A stretch of DNA of 64,000 nt, from assembly GCF_010730195.1 (NCBI RefSeq), contig NZ_AP022613.1, forward strand, positions 744,001 through 808,000, written 5' to 3'. Origin of the DNA: Mycobacterium conspicuum (GTDB lineage: Bacteria > Actinomycetota > Actinomycetes > Mycobacteriales > Mycobacteriaceae). The translations under genes were made by a program, and so were the position numbers. Under the pieces are notes generated by a model that was given only the letters and a program-made list of their open reading frames with translations, was not told the origin of the DNA and did no database searches. Shown here piece after piece: positions 25,919-36,428 of the stretch; within the stretch, counting starts at the first letter, position 1, and each line of letters opens with the position of its first letter.

Positions 25919-26736
25919 TTCTGCACCCATGCGGTGATCATCGGGGGCATCGTGATGAGGGCGTTGGCCGCCAGCGCCTCTTCGCGGAATCTCGGCACGA
26001 ACTCGTCGATATTTCTGACTTCGTCGATGGCGAAGCCATTTCGGTCGGCGATGGGGGAGACCAATCGCCACACTTCCGCGGCATAGGCCAGGATGTCGGT
26101 GTCGGCGGCGGTGCCGATCGGCGTGCCCACGGTCAGGCGCGGCGCACCCAGACCGGCGTCGGCAAAGACTCGGTGCAGCGTGGTGCCGAACCGCGTGCTG
26201 AGCCCCATCGCCTCGAAGGCGCGGATGATGCCCGCCGACACCCGCTCGAACAGCGGCATGGCCGGGATGCTGGTCGTCCCATTCATGTCGTTTTCGGAGA
26301 ACGCGACCACCCCGCCGGGGCGCACAAAGGAGCTGAGGTGCCGAAGCGTGCCGACCGGGTCGGGCAGGTGCATCAGGATCAGTCGGCCGATGACCGCGTC
26401 CACCGGTTCGTCGAGGTCGATCTCGCCGACCGCGGCCTGCGTGAAATGCACTGTGGACAGCCCCTGTTCGGCGGCACGGGCGCTGGCGAGCTCGACCATG
26501 GCCGGGGCGGCGTCCACACCCAGGACGGTCCCCGTCGGGCCGACCAGCCGGGCGGCGACGAACGACACGTCACCGGGTCCGGACCCGATATCGAGGACTC
26601 GCATGCCCGCCCGCAGCCCGGCGAGGCGCAGTGCGTGCTCGGTGTAGTCGTTGTACAGCCGGCCCTGCAGGAGCAGCCGTTGCACCTCCACGTCGGCGTG
26701 GCCCAGAACGTAGGTGCTGCCGGTCGATGTACTCAT
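25915..26736 (-). CDS. SAM-dependent methyltransferase, class I
   Basis: 273 residues. Motif I is VLDIGSGPGDVSFVAA with VDAAPAMVELA as the acidic strand, then IGRLILMHLPDPVGTLRH. The fold is UbiE-like, related to but not a copy of the next gene. It starts 42 bp after the MFS transporter, with AGGAAGAACCC before ATG 26736, and ends in an ATGA overlap with the second methyltransferase. Rv3399, a methyltransferase at this place in M. tuberculosis, may be a distant counterpart, but that is uncertain. Confidence 0.85.
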   Translation of the reverse strand: MSTSTGSTYVLGHADVEVQRLLLQGRLYNDYTEHALRLAGLRAGMRVLDIGSGPGDVSFVAARLVGPTGTVLGVDAAPAMVELASARAAEQGLSTVHFTQAAVGEIDLDEPVDAVIGRLILMHLPDPVGTLRHLSSFVRPGGVVAFSENDMNGTTSIPAMPLFERVSAGIIRAFEAMGLSTRFGTTLHRVFADAGLGAPRLTVGTPIGTAADTDILAYAAEVWRLVSPIADRNGFAIDEVRNIDEFVPRFREEALAANALITMPPMITAWVQK

Positions 26737-26778
26737 GGGTTCTTCCTTTTCTGTCGAGTTATCCTGGGCCGCTTGGCA

Positions 26779-28329
26779 TCAAGCGCGCGCCGGTGACGGG
26801 GTCGTGGGGAATGCGGCGGTCTGACGCACCCGGGCGGGCAGTAGGCAGGCCACGATGATCGCCGCGGCCAGCGCGATGCCGGCGCAGACCAGCGAGCCCA
26901 CCTGCAGGCCGTCCAGGAACGCGCCATTGACCGCGTCGTGGATACCGGTGGCTTGCGCGGTCGGCAGCTGCTCGGCGACCTTGTGCGCCACCGCCATTGA
27001 CCGGCCCATCGCCGAACGCACATCGGCCGGCAGCGCGGTGAGCGCCGGCGCGGAGCCGATCCGACCCGAGTACACCGACGCGAAGACGCTGCCGACAATG
27101 GCGACGCCGAGGGTGCCGCCCAACTCGCGGGTGGTGTCGTTGACGGCCGAGCCGACCCCGGCCTTGTCGGCCGACAACGATCCCATGATCGCCTCGGTTG
27201 CCGGCGCGGTGGTGAGGCCGAGGCCGCCCCCGAGCAACAGCATCTGCATGGCGATCTGGTCATAGGGAGTCACGGCGCTGGCCGTGGATGCCCATGCCAG
27301 GCCGGCGGCGAACACGGTCAATCCGGCGGCGACGACGGCGGTGGTGCCGATCCGTTCGACGAGTCGGGGCCCCAGAACGCTGGCCAATGCGATGGATCCG
27401 GCCACCGGCAGCAACCGCACCCCGCTCTCGAATGCGCTGTAGTTCTTGATGAATTGGAAGTACTGGGTGATGACGAAGATGAACCCGAACAGGGTCAGAA
27501 AGCCCGCGGTCACCGCCAGGCTGCCGCCGGAGAATCGACGGTTGAGGAACACCGATATGTCCAGCATGGGGTGGGTGCTGCGGCGTTCCCACCGGGCAAA
27601 GCCAACCAGAATGGTTGCGGCCAAAGCGAATCCGATCGCAGCGCGAGCACTGGTCCATCCCCAGGTCGGCGCCTCGATGACGGTGTAGATCAAGGCGGTT
27701 ACGCCGAGCGCGGACAGGATCAAACCGGGGATGTCCACACGCGGCGCGGCCGGGTCGCGCGAGGTGGGCACGAAGAGGACCGCACCGGTGATGGCCAGGG
27801 CCGCGACCGGAAGGTTGACCAAAAAGATCGAGCCCCACCAGAAGTGCTCGAGCAGCCAGCCGCCGCTGATCGGTCCCACCGCCACCCCGACGCCCACCAT
27901 GGCCGCCCACACGCCGATCGCCTTGGCGCGCGGCGCCGGTTCGGTGAAGATGTTGGTGATCAGTCCCAGGGTGGTGGGGAAGATCACCGCCGCCCCGACG
28001 CCCATGGCGGCGCGTGCCGCGATGAGCGCGTCCGCCGAATTCACCTGTGCGGCAATGACAGAGGTGATCGCGAACAGCGCCAGGCCGGAGCTGAGCCAGC
28101 CGCGTCTGCCGTAGCGGTCGCCGAGGCTGCCGGCCGAGAGCAGCAACCCGGACATGACGAGGGTGTACGCATCGACGATCCACTGCAGCTGTGCGGTGTC
28201 GGCGCCAAGTTCGCGCGACAGCGTGGGGAGCGCGACGTTGACGATGGTGGCGTCGACGCTGATGACGAAGACACTCAGGCTGATGACGGCGAGTGCGGCG
28301 ATGGGTTTGTCGCGGAAGATGAGGCGCAT
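26779..28329 (-). CDS. MFS drug/metabolite exporter, DHA2 (14-TM) family
   Basis: 516 residues with about 14 membrane helices. Motif A between helices 2 and 3 reads GSLGDRYGRRG, helix 1 has VDATIVNVALPTLSREL, and motif C is VGVGVAVGPISGGWLL. This is the EmrB/QacA-type proton antiporter pattern. I chose ATG 28329 because the hydrophobic N-terminus starts there (MRLIFRDKPIAALAV); the frame extends upstream across the operator. It is divergent from an HxlR regulator and first in an operon with two methyltransferases. Confidence 0.92.
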   Translation of the reverse strand: MRLIFRDKPIAALAVISLSVFVISVDATIVNVALPTLSRELGADTAQLQWIVDAYTLVMSGLLLSAGSLGDRYGRRGWLSSGLALFAITSVIAAQVNSADALIAARAAMGVGAAVIFPTTLGLITNIFTEPAPRAKAIGVWAAMVGVGVAVGPISGGWLLEHFWWGSIFLVNLPVAALAITGAVLFVPTSRDPAAPRVDIPGLILSALGVTALIYTVIEAPTWGWTSARAAIGFALAATILVGFARWERRSTHPMLDISVFLNRRFSGGSLAVTAGFLTLFGFIFVITQYFQFIKNYSAFESGVRLLPVAGSIALASVLGPRLVERIGTTAVVAAGLTVFAAGLAWASTASAVTPYDQIAMQMLLLGGGLGLTTAPATEAIMGSLSADKAGVGSAVNDTTRELGGTLGVAIVGSVFASVYSGRIGSAPALTALPADVRSAMGRSMAVAHKVAEQLPTAQATGIHDAVNGAFLDGLQVGSLVCAGIALAAAIIVACLLPARVRQTAAFPTTPSPARA

Positions 28330-28350
28330 GGACAAAACACTAAAGCCACT

Positions 28351-28388
28351 AGACAAACAAATCAAGTAAGGACTTGAGAAAGTTGTCT
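28351..28388. promoter_or_regulatory. 38-bp composite palindrome between the MFS pump and HxlR regulator
   Basis: AGACAA-N5-TCAAGT-N4-ACTTGA-N5-TTGTCT: both 6-bp arms match perfectly and symmetrically about the centre. It lies 21 bp from each start (28329 minus, 28410 plus), in AT-rich DNA. It is very likely the HxlR operator controlling both directions. Confidence 0.8.
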
Positions 28389-28409
28389 TAGCAGGTATGA
28401 TGGCTTTCT

Positions 28410-29063
28410 GTGGCCACTCGCAGGACCTACAACCAGAACTGCCCCATCGCGTTGGGGCTGGACGTCCTGGGCGAGCGGTGGACATTGCTGATCCTGCGTG
28501 AACTGGTCGGGGGGCCCCGCCGCTACGGCGACCTGCGCGCGCAACTGCCCGGCATCGCCACCAACCTGCTCGCCGAACGACTCAAGGAACTGCAGGACGC
28601 CGGGCTCGTCGACCGTGCCGACCTGCCGGCTCCCATCGGACGTACCGTCTACTCGCTCAGCGACTTCGGCTGGCGAAAGGTGTTGCCGGTGCTGCGCAGT
28701 ATCGCGCTGCTGGGTGTGGACCGGCTGGCGCCCGTCGACGATTCGGGCGAACCAGGCCCGGTCTCGCCCTTGAACGGATTTCTGGCCGGCGTCTTGTTGC
28801 CCTTCGATCCGGCCGCCGCCGCCGGCTTGACCACGACCTGCCGCGTGGACATCGATGGCCGCCGTTTCGAGTTCTCGGTCGACCACGGGCACCTCGCGGC
28901 CGCACGCGCAGAGCCCGCGGTGACGATCACCGCCAGCGCGGCAGACCTTTACACGTCGCGCTTCGGACCGACCGACGCCAAGCGCAAGGCGGCGCTGCGG
29001 CGCATCGATTTCGACGGCGAGCAACGCGACATCGACGCACTGCGCACGGCGCTTTCGCTGTAA
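28410..29063 (+). CDS. HxlR-family regulator with C-terminal SCP2-like domain
   Basis: 217 residues. The N-terminal winged helix has the HxlR signature: CPIALGLDVLGERWTLLILR, then GPRRYGDLRAQLPGIATNLL and LKELQDAGLVDR. From about residue 115 a second domain resembles the SCP2/sterol-binding modules found in some actinobacterial HxlR proteins (VTITASAADLY). It may bind a hydrophobic ligand. The GTG start is 21 bp from the operator palindrome. It is divergent from the pump-methyltransferase operon, the likely regulon. Confidence 0.88.
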   Translation: MATRRTYNQNCPIALGLDVLGERWTLLILRELVGGPRRYGDLRAQLPGIATNLLAERLKELQDAGLVDRADLPAPIGRTVYSLSDFGWRKVLPVLRSIALLGVDRLAPVDDSGEPGPVSPLNGFLAGVLLPFDPAAAAGLTTTCRVDIDGRRFEFSVDHGHLAAARAEPAVTITASAADLYTSRFGPTDAKRKAALRRIDFDGEQRDIDALRTALSL

Positions 29064-29112
29064 CAGCGTCGCCCACAAGGAGCAGTCATGCTGCGCCCAT
29101 TAAGCTTGCGGG

Positions 29113-30684
<1,572 letters not shown>

Positions 30685-30712
30685 CTGAGCGCGTGGGTGA
30701 ACGTCGCGCCCG

Positions 30713-31327
30713 TCAACCCTCCACGAATTCCCGCCTGCCGTAGGCGATGGTGGCCGCATCCCAGCGCCCGCCGGCCTCGGTGACGAGTCGGCGGGCGACG
30801 TCGAGATCGGCGGTGTCGGTGATCAGGATCAAGGTGTGCTCGGCCGGGGCGACAGATCCGCCCCGCAAACGACGCCGCGCGGTCGAATCGGACACCAGCG
30901 CGTCGCGGAAGTGGGCGAGGTCGACGTCGGGCACGGTGACGGCGACCGCGTGCGCGTCGGGTGCGTCCTGCGGCAGGTAGTCGAAGGTCAGCACCGCTTC
31001 CTGGTGGAACTGCGTGCGCAGCGCCTCGGCGAGGGCGTGCAAGGTGGGCTCGTCGGGACTGCAGAGATGGAATTCGCGCGATCGTTCGGCGGTGGTCTGC
31101 TGCAGCCGGGTCGACCAATACACGCCGTCGAGCGGGGTCGATCCCGTCGCCGCGGCGCCGGCCAGCGCGATCGTCACGTCGGCCCGGATCTCGAACAGGG
31201 GATCCGTGTTGTCGGTGATGAAGAGCTCCGCCGGTTGACAGGTTGGGGGCGGCGCCGACGGCAGGAAAAAGCCGCCGGAAAGCACCATCAGCCCCACCAG
31301 CACCGAGCGCATAAAGCAGCCTCTCAC
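30713..31327 (-). CDS. Exported conserved protein (Rv3395A type)
   Basis: 204 residues with a hydrophobic N-terminus (MRSVLVGLMVLSGGFFLPSA) that should act as a signal or anchor; ATG 31312 (five codons in) may be the real start. The remainder is soluble, with TLILITDTADLDVARRLVTE near the end. In M. tuberculosis a probable membrane protein lies at this place between guaA and imuA'. It is divergent from imuA', and the LexA box at 31374 lies between them, so it could also respond to DNA damage. The function is unknown. Confidence 0.7.
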   Translation of the reverse strand: MRGCFMRSVLVGLMVLSGGFFLPSAPPPTCQPAELFITDNTDPLFEIRADVTIALAGAAATGSTPLDGVYWSTRLQQTTAERSREFHLCSPDEPTLHALAEALRTQFHQEAVLTFDYLPQDAPDAHAVAVTVPDVDLAHFRDALVSDSTARRRLRGGSVAPAEHTLILITDTADLDVARRLVTEAGGRWDAATIAYGRREFVEG

Positions 31328-31373
31328 GTTTCTTGACGGTTGTCGGAGGGTGGGTGTTTACTCGACAACAGTA

Positions 31374-31389
31374 TCGAACATGCATTCGA
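31374..31389. promoter_or_regulatory. LexA (SOS) box upstream of imuA'
   Basis: TCGAAC-ATGC-ATTCGA: one mismatch from the mycobacterial SOS consensus TCGAAC-N4-GTTCGA. It lies 35 bp before the imuA' ATG. It fits the known LexA/RecA control of the imuA'-imuB cassette. Confidence 0.88.
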
Positions 31390-31423
31390 AAGTCTTATTA
31401 AAAGTGCTGGTAGGAGGCTCGAA

Positions 31424-32098
31424 ATGACGGCTGCTTTGGCCTCCGAACAACGCGCTGAACAGCTTGAGTCGCTGCGCCGGAAGATGGCCGTTCTTTCCGG
31501 AAGGCGGGCCGAGGCGGCCGTACCCCCGTCCGAGGCGGAAGCCGGGCTGGCCGTCCCGCCGTGGCTAGCCGAGGTGCTGCCGGCCCCCCTGCCCCGGGGG
31601 ACGGTGGCGGTGTTGACGGGGGCCCGGTCGCTGCTGCTGGGCATGGTGGCCGCGGTGACGGCGGCCGGGGGCAACGCGGCAATCGTCGGCCAGCCCGATA
31701 TCGGGCTGCTGGCCGCCGTGGAGATGGGGGCGGATCTGAGCCGGCTCGCGGTGATACCCGATCCCGGGACCGACCCGGTGGAGGTGGCCGCGGTGCTCAT
31801 CGACGGCATGGATTTGGTGGCGCTGGGTCTTGGCGGACGCCGGGTGCCGCGATCCCGCGCGCGGGCGGTGGTGGCCCGCGCGCGCGCCAAAGGGTGCACC
31901 CTGCTGGTCACCGACGGCGACTGGGAAGGGGCGCCGACGCGGCTGCAGGCCCGGGTGTGCGGTTACGACATCACGGCCATCACCGCGGGCGGCCGGGGCG
32001 CGCCGGCCTGCGGATTCGGGCGGATCAGCGGGGTGCGGCTGCAGGTCAGCGGGGTGTGTGCGGGCGGGCGGACGATCGGCCGGGCCAGAACGGGATGA
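31424..32098 (+). CDS. imuA': ImuA' mutasome protein
   Basis: 224 residues, RecA-like core without a full set of ATPase motifs (LPRGTVAVLTGARSLLLGMV in place of a Walker A). It partners ImuB and DnaE2 in damage-induced mutagenesis in mycobacteria (Rv3395c). The frame is open from 31340, but ATG 31424 has TAGGAGG just upstream and lies after the LexA box. It overlaps imuB by 4 bp (ATGA). Confidence 0.92.
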   Translation: MTAALASEQRAEQLESLRRKMAVLSGRRAEAAVPPSEAEAGLAVPPWLAEVLPAPLPRGTVAVLTGARSLLLGMVAAVTAAGGNAAIVGQPDIGLLAAVEMGADLSRLAVIPDPGTDPVEVAAVLIDGMDLVALGLGGRRVPRSRARAVVARARAKGCTLLVTDGDWEGAPTRLQARVCGYDITAITAGGRGAPACGFGRISGVRLQVSGVCAGGRTIGRARTG

Positions 32099-33672
32099 CG
32101 GGCAGCTCCTCTCGGGTGCTGGCGATCTGGTGCCTGGATTGGCCCGCGGTCGCGGTCGCGGCGGCCGCGGGCCTGTCCGCGACGGCTCCGGTCGCGGTCA
32201 CGTTGGCCAACCGGGTGGTGGCCTGTTCAGCGTCCGCCCGCGCGGCGGGGGTGCGGCGAGGGCTACGGCGCCGGGAGGCGGCCGCCCGGTGTCCGCAACT
32301 GCACGTCGCGACCGCCGATGCCGACCGCGACGCCCGCTTCTTCGAGGGGGTGGTCGCGGCGGTGGACGACCTGGTTCCCCGCGCCGAGGTGCTGCGGCCC
32401 GGGCTGTTGGTGTTGCCGGTGCGCGGGGCGGCCCGCTATTTCGGGTCCGAGGAGCGGGCGGCCGAACGGCTGATCGACGCGGTCGCCGTGAGTTCAGTGG
32501 CCGGCGCCGAGTGTCAGGTCGGTATCGCCGACCAGCTGTCCACCGCGGTCTTCGCCGCGCGCGCCGGCCGTGTCGTCCAGGCCGGCGGTGACGCGAAGTT
32601 TTTGTCGACGCTCTCGATCCGGCAGCTCGCCGCCGAGCCGAGCCTGTCCGGCCCGGGTCGTGAAGAGCTGGCGGATCTGTTGTGGCGGTTGGGGATTCGC
32701 ACCATCGGGCAGTTCGCCGCGCTGTCGCGTACCGACGTGGCTTCCAGGTTCGGTGCCGACGGGATAACCGCCCACCGGTTCGCCCGCGGCGAACCCGAGC
32801 GGGGACCGTCCGGCCGGGAGCCGCCGCCGGAACTCGAGGCGGTGCTGGACTGCGATCCGCCGATCGACCGGGTCGATGCCGCGGCGTTCGCCGGACGCTC
32901 GCTGGCCGGCAGTCTGCATCAGACCCTGATGGCCGCCGGCGTGGGATGTACCCGGCTGGCGATTCACGCCGTCACCGCCAACGGCGAAGAGCTGGAAAGG
33001 GTTTGGCGTTGCGCCGAGCCGTTGACCGAGGATGCCACCGCCGACCGGGTGCGCTGGCAACTGGACGGGTGGTTGAACAACCGAGTCGCTCGGCACCGGC
33101 CCTCGGGGCCGGTGACACTGCTGCGGCTGCAGGCGGTGGAGGTGGTGTCCGCCGAGGCGCTGCAGTTGCCGCTTTGGGGCGGCCTCGGCGAGGAGGACAG
33201 GCTGCGGGTCCGCCGGGCGCTGGTGCGGGTGCAGGGTCTGCTCGGTCCGGAGGCGGTGCAGGTTCCGGTGCTGTCCGGCGGTCGCGGGCCGGCCGAACGC
33301 ATCACGCTGACCCCGCTGGGTGACGAGCCGGAACCGCGGGCCGACCCGGATCGGCCCTGGCCCGGCCAACTGCCCCAGCCGTCACCGGCGGTGCTGCTCG
33401 ACGATCCGGTGGAATTGCTTGACGCCCAAGGAAATCCGATCCGTGTCACCAGCCGCGGGATGTTCTCCGCCGACCCCGCGCGACTGGCTGTTCGCGGTCG
33501 TGAGGATCGGCTGCGCTGGTGGGCGGGACCGTGGACGGTCGATGAGCGGTGGTGGGATACCGACCTGGCAAAGGGGCGCACGGCCCGGGCGCAGGTGTTG
33601 CTGGAGGGCGAGCGCGCGCTGCTGCTGTGCTACCGCCAGCGGCGGTGGTATCTGGAAGGACGATACGAGTAG
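32095..33672 (+). CDS. imuB: ImuB, Y-family polymerase-like mutasome adaptor
   Basis: 525 residues with the Y-family palm/finger/little-finger plan (LAIWCLDWPAVAVAAAAGL at the N-terminus, PQLHVATADADRDARFFEGV, helix-hairpin-helix ELADLLWRLGIRTIGQFAAL). The N-terminal strand has CLDWPA where an active polymerase has a metal-binding acidic pair, consistent with the known lack of polymerase activity. A beta-clamp-binding motif is expected around QLPLWG (about residue 355). The C-terminal region contacts ImuA' and DnaE2. It starts inside the imuA' stop. Confidence 0.95.
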   Translation: MTGSSSRVLAIWCLDWPAVAVAAAAGLSATAPVAVTLANRVVACSASARAAGVRRGLRRREAAARCPQLHVATADADRDARFFEGVVAAVDDLVPRAEVLRPGLLVLPVRGAARYFGSEERAAERLIDAVAVSSVAGAECQVGIADQLSTAVFAARAGRVVQAGGDAKFLSTLSIRQLAAEPSLSGPGREELADLLWRLGIRTIGQFAALSRTDVASRFGADGITAHRFARGEPERGPSGREPPPELEAVLDCDPPIDRVDAAAFAGRSLAGSLHQTLMAAGVGCTRLAIHAVTANGEELERVWRCAEPLTEDATADRVRWQLDGWLNNRVARHRPSGPVTLLRLQAVEVVSAEALQLPLWGGLGEEDRLRVRRALVRVQGLLGPEAVQVPVLSGGRGPAERITLTPLGDEPEPRADPDRPWPGQLPQPSPAVLLDDPVELLDAQGNPIRVTSRGMFSADPARLAVRGREDRLRWWAGPWTVDERWWDTDLAKGRTARAQVLLEGERALLLCYRQRRWYLEGRYE

Positions 33673-33696
33673 CGAAATCTTTTGGGGCGCAATGGG

Positions 33697-34866
33697 TTAA
33701 AGTGCCATAGCGTATTCCACCCGGCGCAATGCCGCGGGTGTCAAGTCCTTGAGCGACGGATATCCGTCGACGGCCATGATCAGATCCGCCTCGGCCAGCA
33801 GGGAACGTAGCACGTGCACGATGCCGTCGACACCGCCGAGCGCCAGACCGTAGGCGTAGGGGCGGCCGATCCCCACCGCGGTCGCCCCCATCGCCAGGGC
33901 CTTGATGACGTCGGCCCCGCTACGAATGCCCGAGTCGAACAGCACCGGCAGTCCGTCGGCGGCCTCGATGACTCCCGGCAGGCAATCCAATGCGGGTAGG
34001 CCGCCGTTGGCTTGCCGCCCGCCGTGGTTGGAACAGTAAATGCCATCAACGCCAAGGTCTTTCGCCCGTCGGACGTCGTCAGGGTGACAGATGCCCTTGA
34101 CCATCAGCGGCAGGCTGGTCTCCGACCGTAGCCACTCCAAATCGTCCCACCTGAACGGACCGCCGAAGATCGGCAACTTGCGCACGGCGGCCGCGGTGGC
34201 ATCCTCACCGGGTTGCAAGCTGGCGCGGAATACCGGATCGGAGGTGTAAGTGGCCAGGCACCCGCTGGGCACCTGAGGGTAATTCCCGGCGCTCAGGTCG
34301 CGCGGCCGCCACCCGGTGACCCAGGTGTCGAGGGTGACCGCGATGCCCTTCAAACCGGCCGCCTCGGCACGATGCACCAGGCTGGCCGCCATCTCTCGGT
34401 CCGGGGGCGTGTACAGCTGGAAGAAGCCCGGGGTGTCGCCGAGTTCGGGGACGATGTCTTCCAACGGATCTGAGGTGAGCGTTCCCACGCAGAACGGCAC
34501 GCCGGTGCGGGCCGACGCGCGGGCCGCCGCCAAATCGCCGTGGCCGTCCTGGGCACACACGCCGATCACCCCGATCGGGGCCATGAAAATCGGTGAGGGC
34601 AAGGTGATGCCGAACAGTTCGATGGAGAGTTCGCGTTCGGCCGGGGCGATCCCCATGCGGGGGAACAGACCCCAGCGCTTGAAGGCGTCGACGTTGGCCC
34701 GCTGGGTGAGCTCGTCGCCGGCGCCGCCGGCGACGTACCCCAGCACTTTCGGCGGCATCGCGGCGGCCGCCTTGGCCTCCAGCTCCGCGAACCTAATCGG
34801 GTACGGCGGCTGCCGGCCGGCCTGGCCTTGCTGATAGAGCTCGTTCTGATACTCGGCGAATGCCAT
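33697..34866 (-). CDS. Lactate 2-monooxygenase (FMN-dependent)
   Basis: 389 residues of the alpha-hydroxyacid oxidase family, matching M. smegmatis lactate 2-monooxygenase along its length: VLGYVAGGAGDELTQRANVD near the N-terminus, CAQDGHGDLAAARASARTGV, then GIYCSNHGGRQANGGLPALD with the catalytic His281. FMN phosphate-binding motifs follow (VLFDSGIRSG, GATAVGIGRPYAYG). It converts L-lactate + O2 to acetate + CO2 + H2O. Other hydroxyacids are possible substrates. It converges on imuB with 24 bp between stops. Confidence 0.9.
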   Translation of the reverse strand: MAFAEYQNELYQQGQAGRQPPYPIRFAELEAKAAAAMPPKVLGYVAGGAGDELTQRANVDAFKRWGLFPRMGIAPAERELSIELFGITLPSPIFMAPIGVIGVCAQDGHGDLAAARASARTGVPFCVGTLTSDPLEDIVPELGDTPGFFQLYTPPDREMAASLVHRAEAAGLKGIAVTLDTWVTGWRPRDLSAGNYPQVPSGCLATYTSDPVFRASLQPGEDATAAAVRKLPIFGGPFRWDDLEWLRSETSLPLMVKGICHPDDVRRAKDLGVDGIYCSNHGGRQANGGLPALDCLPGVIEAADGLPVLFDSGIRSGADVIKALAMGATAVGIGRPYAYGLALGGVDGIVHVLRSLLAEADLIMAVDGYPSLKDLTPAALRRVEYAMAL

Positions 34867-34902
34867 GGCTCGCGGGTACCCGGGGATCGGGTCACGAAAC
34901 GG

Positions 34903-35370
34903 TCAAACGCTTCGCTCCCGTTCCGCGCGTGTGCTGTCCGCTTGACGCATCAGGATGCCACCGCCGGGAAGGGCGCCCACCACGGCGCGCGCTAACCGGT
35001 CCCGGCCGCGGATGGCGACCTGAGCCGCTCTGCCGGCGCTCAGGTGGTGCCAACCCAGCAGTGCCCACACCGCCGCGACGACGCAGTCGGTGACGCCCGC
35101 CCGCGCTCGGCTGCGGTCGACAACCGCCAGGCCTAGGGCGGTCAACGAGTGCACGGCATCGACCCAAACCCCGCCCGCGAGCATTTCCGGGCTGGGATTG
35201 ATCCCCGACAGCCCCGCCTGGAGGAGTTGTCGCGCTCCCAGGATGCGCGCGACGACCAATGCCTTGCGGTCGACCCGCACCCCGTGCACCCGGCCAAGCA
35301 CCAGGCCGGGCGCGACCAACAGCGCGGCGCCCCACGCCGCGCGCAGCAGCTCAATGCGGCGAAAGATCAT
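34903..35370 (-). CDS. Conserved small membrane protein
   Basis: 155 residues, two or three hydrophobic segments (LLRAAWGAALLVAPGLVLG near the start, ALGLAVVD and CVVAAVWALLGWHHLSAG later). It is related by pattern to short mycobacterial membrane proteins of unknown function. It is upstream of and on the same strand as the lactate monooxygenase, 36 bp away, so the two may be co-transcribed. Confidence 0.6.
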   Translation of the reverse strand: MIFRRIELLRAAWGAALLVAPGLVLGRVHGVRVDRKALVVARILGARQLLQAGLSGINPSPEMLAGGVWVDAVHSLTALGLAVVDRSRARAGVTDCVVAAVWALLGWHHLSAGRAAQVAIRGRDRLARAVVGALPGGGILMRQADSTRAERERSV

Positions 35371-35591
35371 GGCCGGCCGCTCGATTGAAGCCGGTCGGCA
35401 CCCCGAAATGAACCGAGTACCTGCACGGACGGGGAGTAACCGCTGGCGAACTGGTGAAAACGCGGGCGTGCGGCTCCGATCGGTTCTACATTGATGCCAC
35501 CGGTTTGCTAGCGCGGTTGGTGGCCCGGCCGTCTCGCGTAACGGGAGTTGTTAACTGATCGTCGATTAACGCGAGGAAGGGACGGCTGCAG

Positions 35592-36428
35592 ATGAGTTTT
35601 GCGGGGTTGCCACCAGAGGTGACGTCGACGCAGATGTATTCCGGCGCGGGCTCGGGGCCGATGCTGACCGCCGCGGCGGCCTGGGCCGGATTGGGCAGCG
35701 AGCTGAGTTCGGCCGCGGACTCGTTTTCGTCGGTGGTCTCGGACCTGGTGAACGGGTCGTGGCAGGGCGCGGCGTCGGCGGCGATGGCGGCCGTGGCCAC
35801 CCAGTATTGGCAATGGCTGAGTGCGGCGGCGGGTCACGCCGAGGCCTCGGCCACGCACGCCACATCCATCGCCGGAATCTTCGAGGCGGCCAAGGCGGCG
35901 GTGACGCATCCGGCGGCGGTGGCGGCCAACCGCTCCCAATTCGTGTCCCTGGTGCGGTCGAACCTGTTCGGCTTCAACGCCCCGGCGATCGCCGCCACCG
36001 AAGGCGCCTATGAGGGGATGTGGGCCGACAATGTCACCGCGCTGGCCGGCTACCACGGCGCGGCTTCGGCGGTGGCCGAACAGCTGGCCTCATCGCACCA
36101 GGCGCTGCCCAACCCGGCCGCGGTAACGCCCAGCAAGCTCAAGGTGGCCCTGCAAGCCGTGATAAACAACGACGTCGTCGCGATCAATCAGCAGATCGAC
36201 CTCAACCGGAACACCGCTACTGCGGCGCGCCAGATAACCAGGACCGACCTCACCGCGGCGGGGACCGCCCTGACCAAGCTCCAACTTGGCAATGCCGCCA
36301 CCGACGTCGTCGCCGCGGCGCTTGTCAACGTCGGCGCAACGCTCGCTCTGGTATCGGCGAATGCCACCTTCGTTCCGGAGCTGATCGGTGTGTCCATAGG
36401 TCAGTTGGGTGTCGCGTTAGGGCCCTAG
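35592..36428 (+). CDS. PPE family protein
   Basis: 278 residues. The N-terminal PPE domain starts MSFAGLPPEVTSTQMYSGAG and has the WxG turn (GSWQGAASAAMAA) and the long helices through about residue 175. The C-terminal part is short, helical and Ala-rich with no MPTR or PPW repeat. PPE proteins are exported, usually as PE-PPE dimers through ESX-5 or ESX-3. No PE partner is encoded immediately upstream, so it may use a distant one. The start is ATG 35592, with AGGAAGGG about 10 nt upstream. The stop overlaps the convergent iunH stop by 3 bp (CTAG). Confidence 0.9.
   Translation: MSFAGLPPEVTSTQMYSGAGSGPMLTAAAAWAGLGSELSSAADSFSSVVSDLVNGSWQGAASAAMAAVATQYWQWLSAAAGHAEASATHATSIAGIFEAAKAAVTHPAAVAANRSQFVSLVRSNLFGFNAPAIAATEGAYEGMWADNVTALAGYHGAASAVAEQLASSHQALPNPAAVTPSKLKVALQAVINNDVVAINQQIDLNRNTATAARQITRTDLTAAGTALTKLQLGNAATDVVAAALVNVGATLALVSANATFVPELIGVSIGQLGVALGP

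Noticed and set aside
31340..31362. RecA-NDp-type (ClpR) promoter before imuA'
   Set aside because: TTGTCGGAG resembles the upstream half of the consensus, but the -10 half does not fit TAnnnT at the right spacing.
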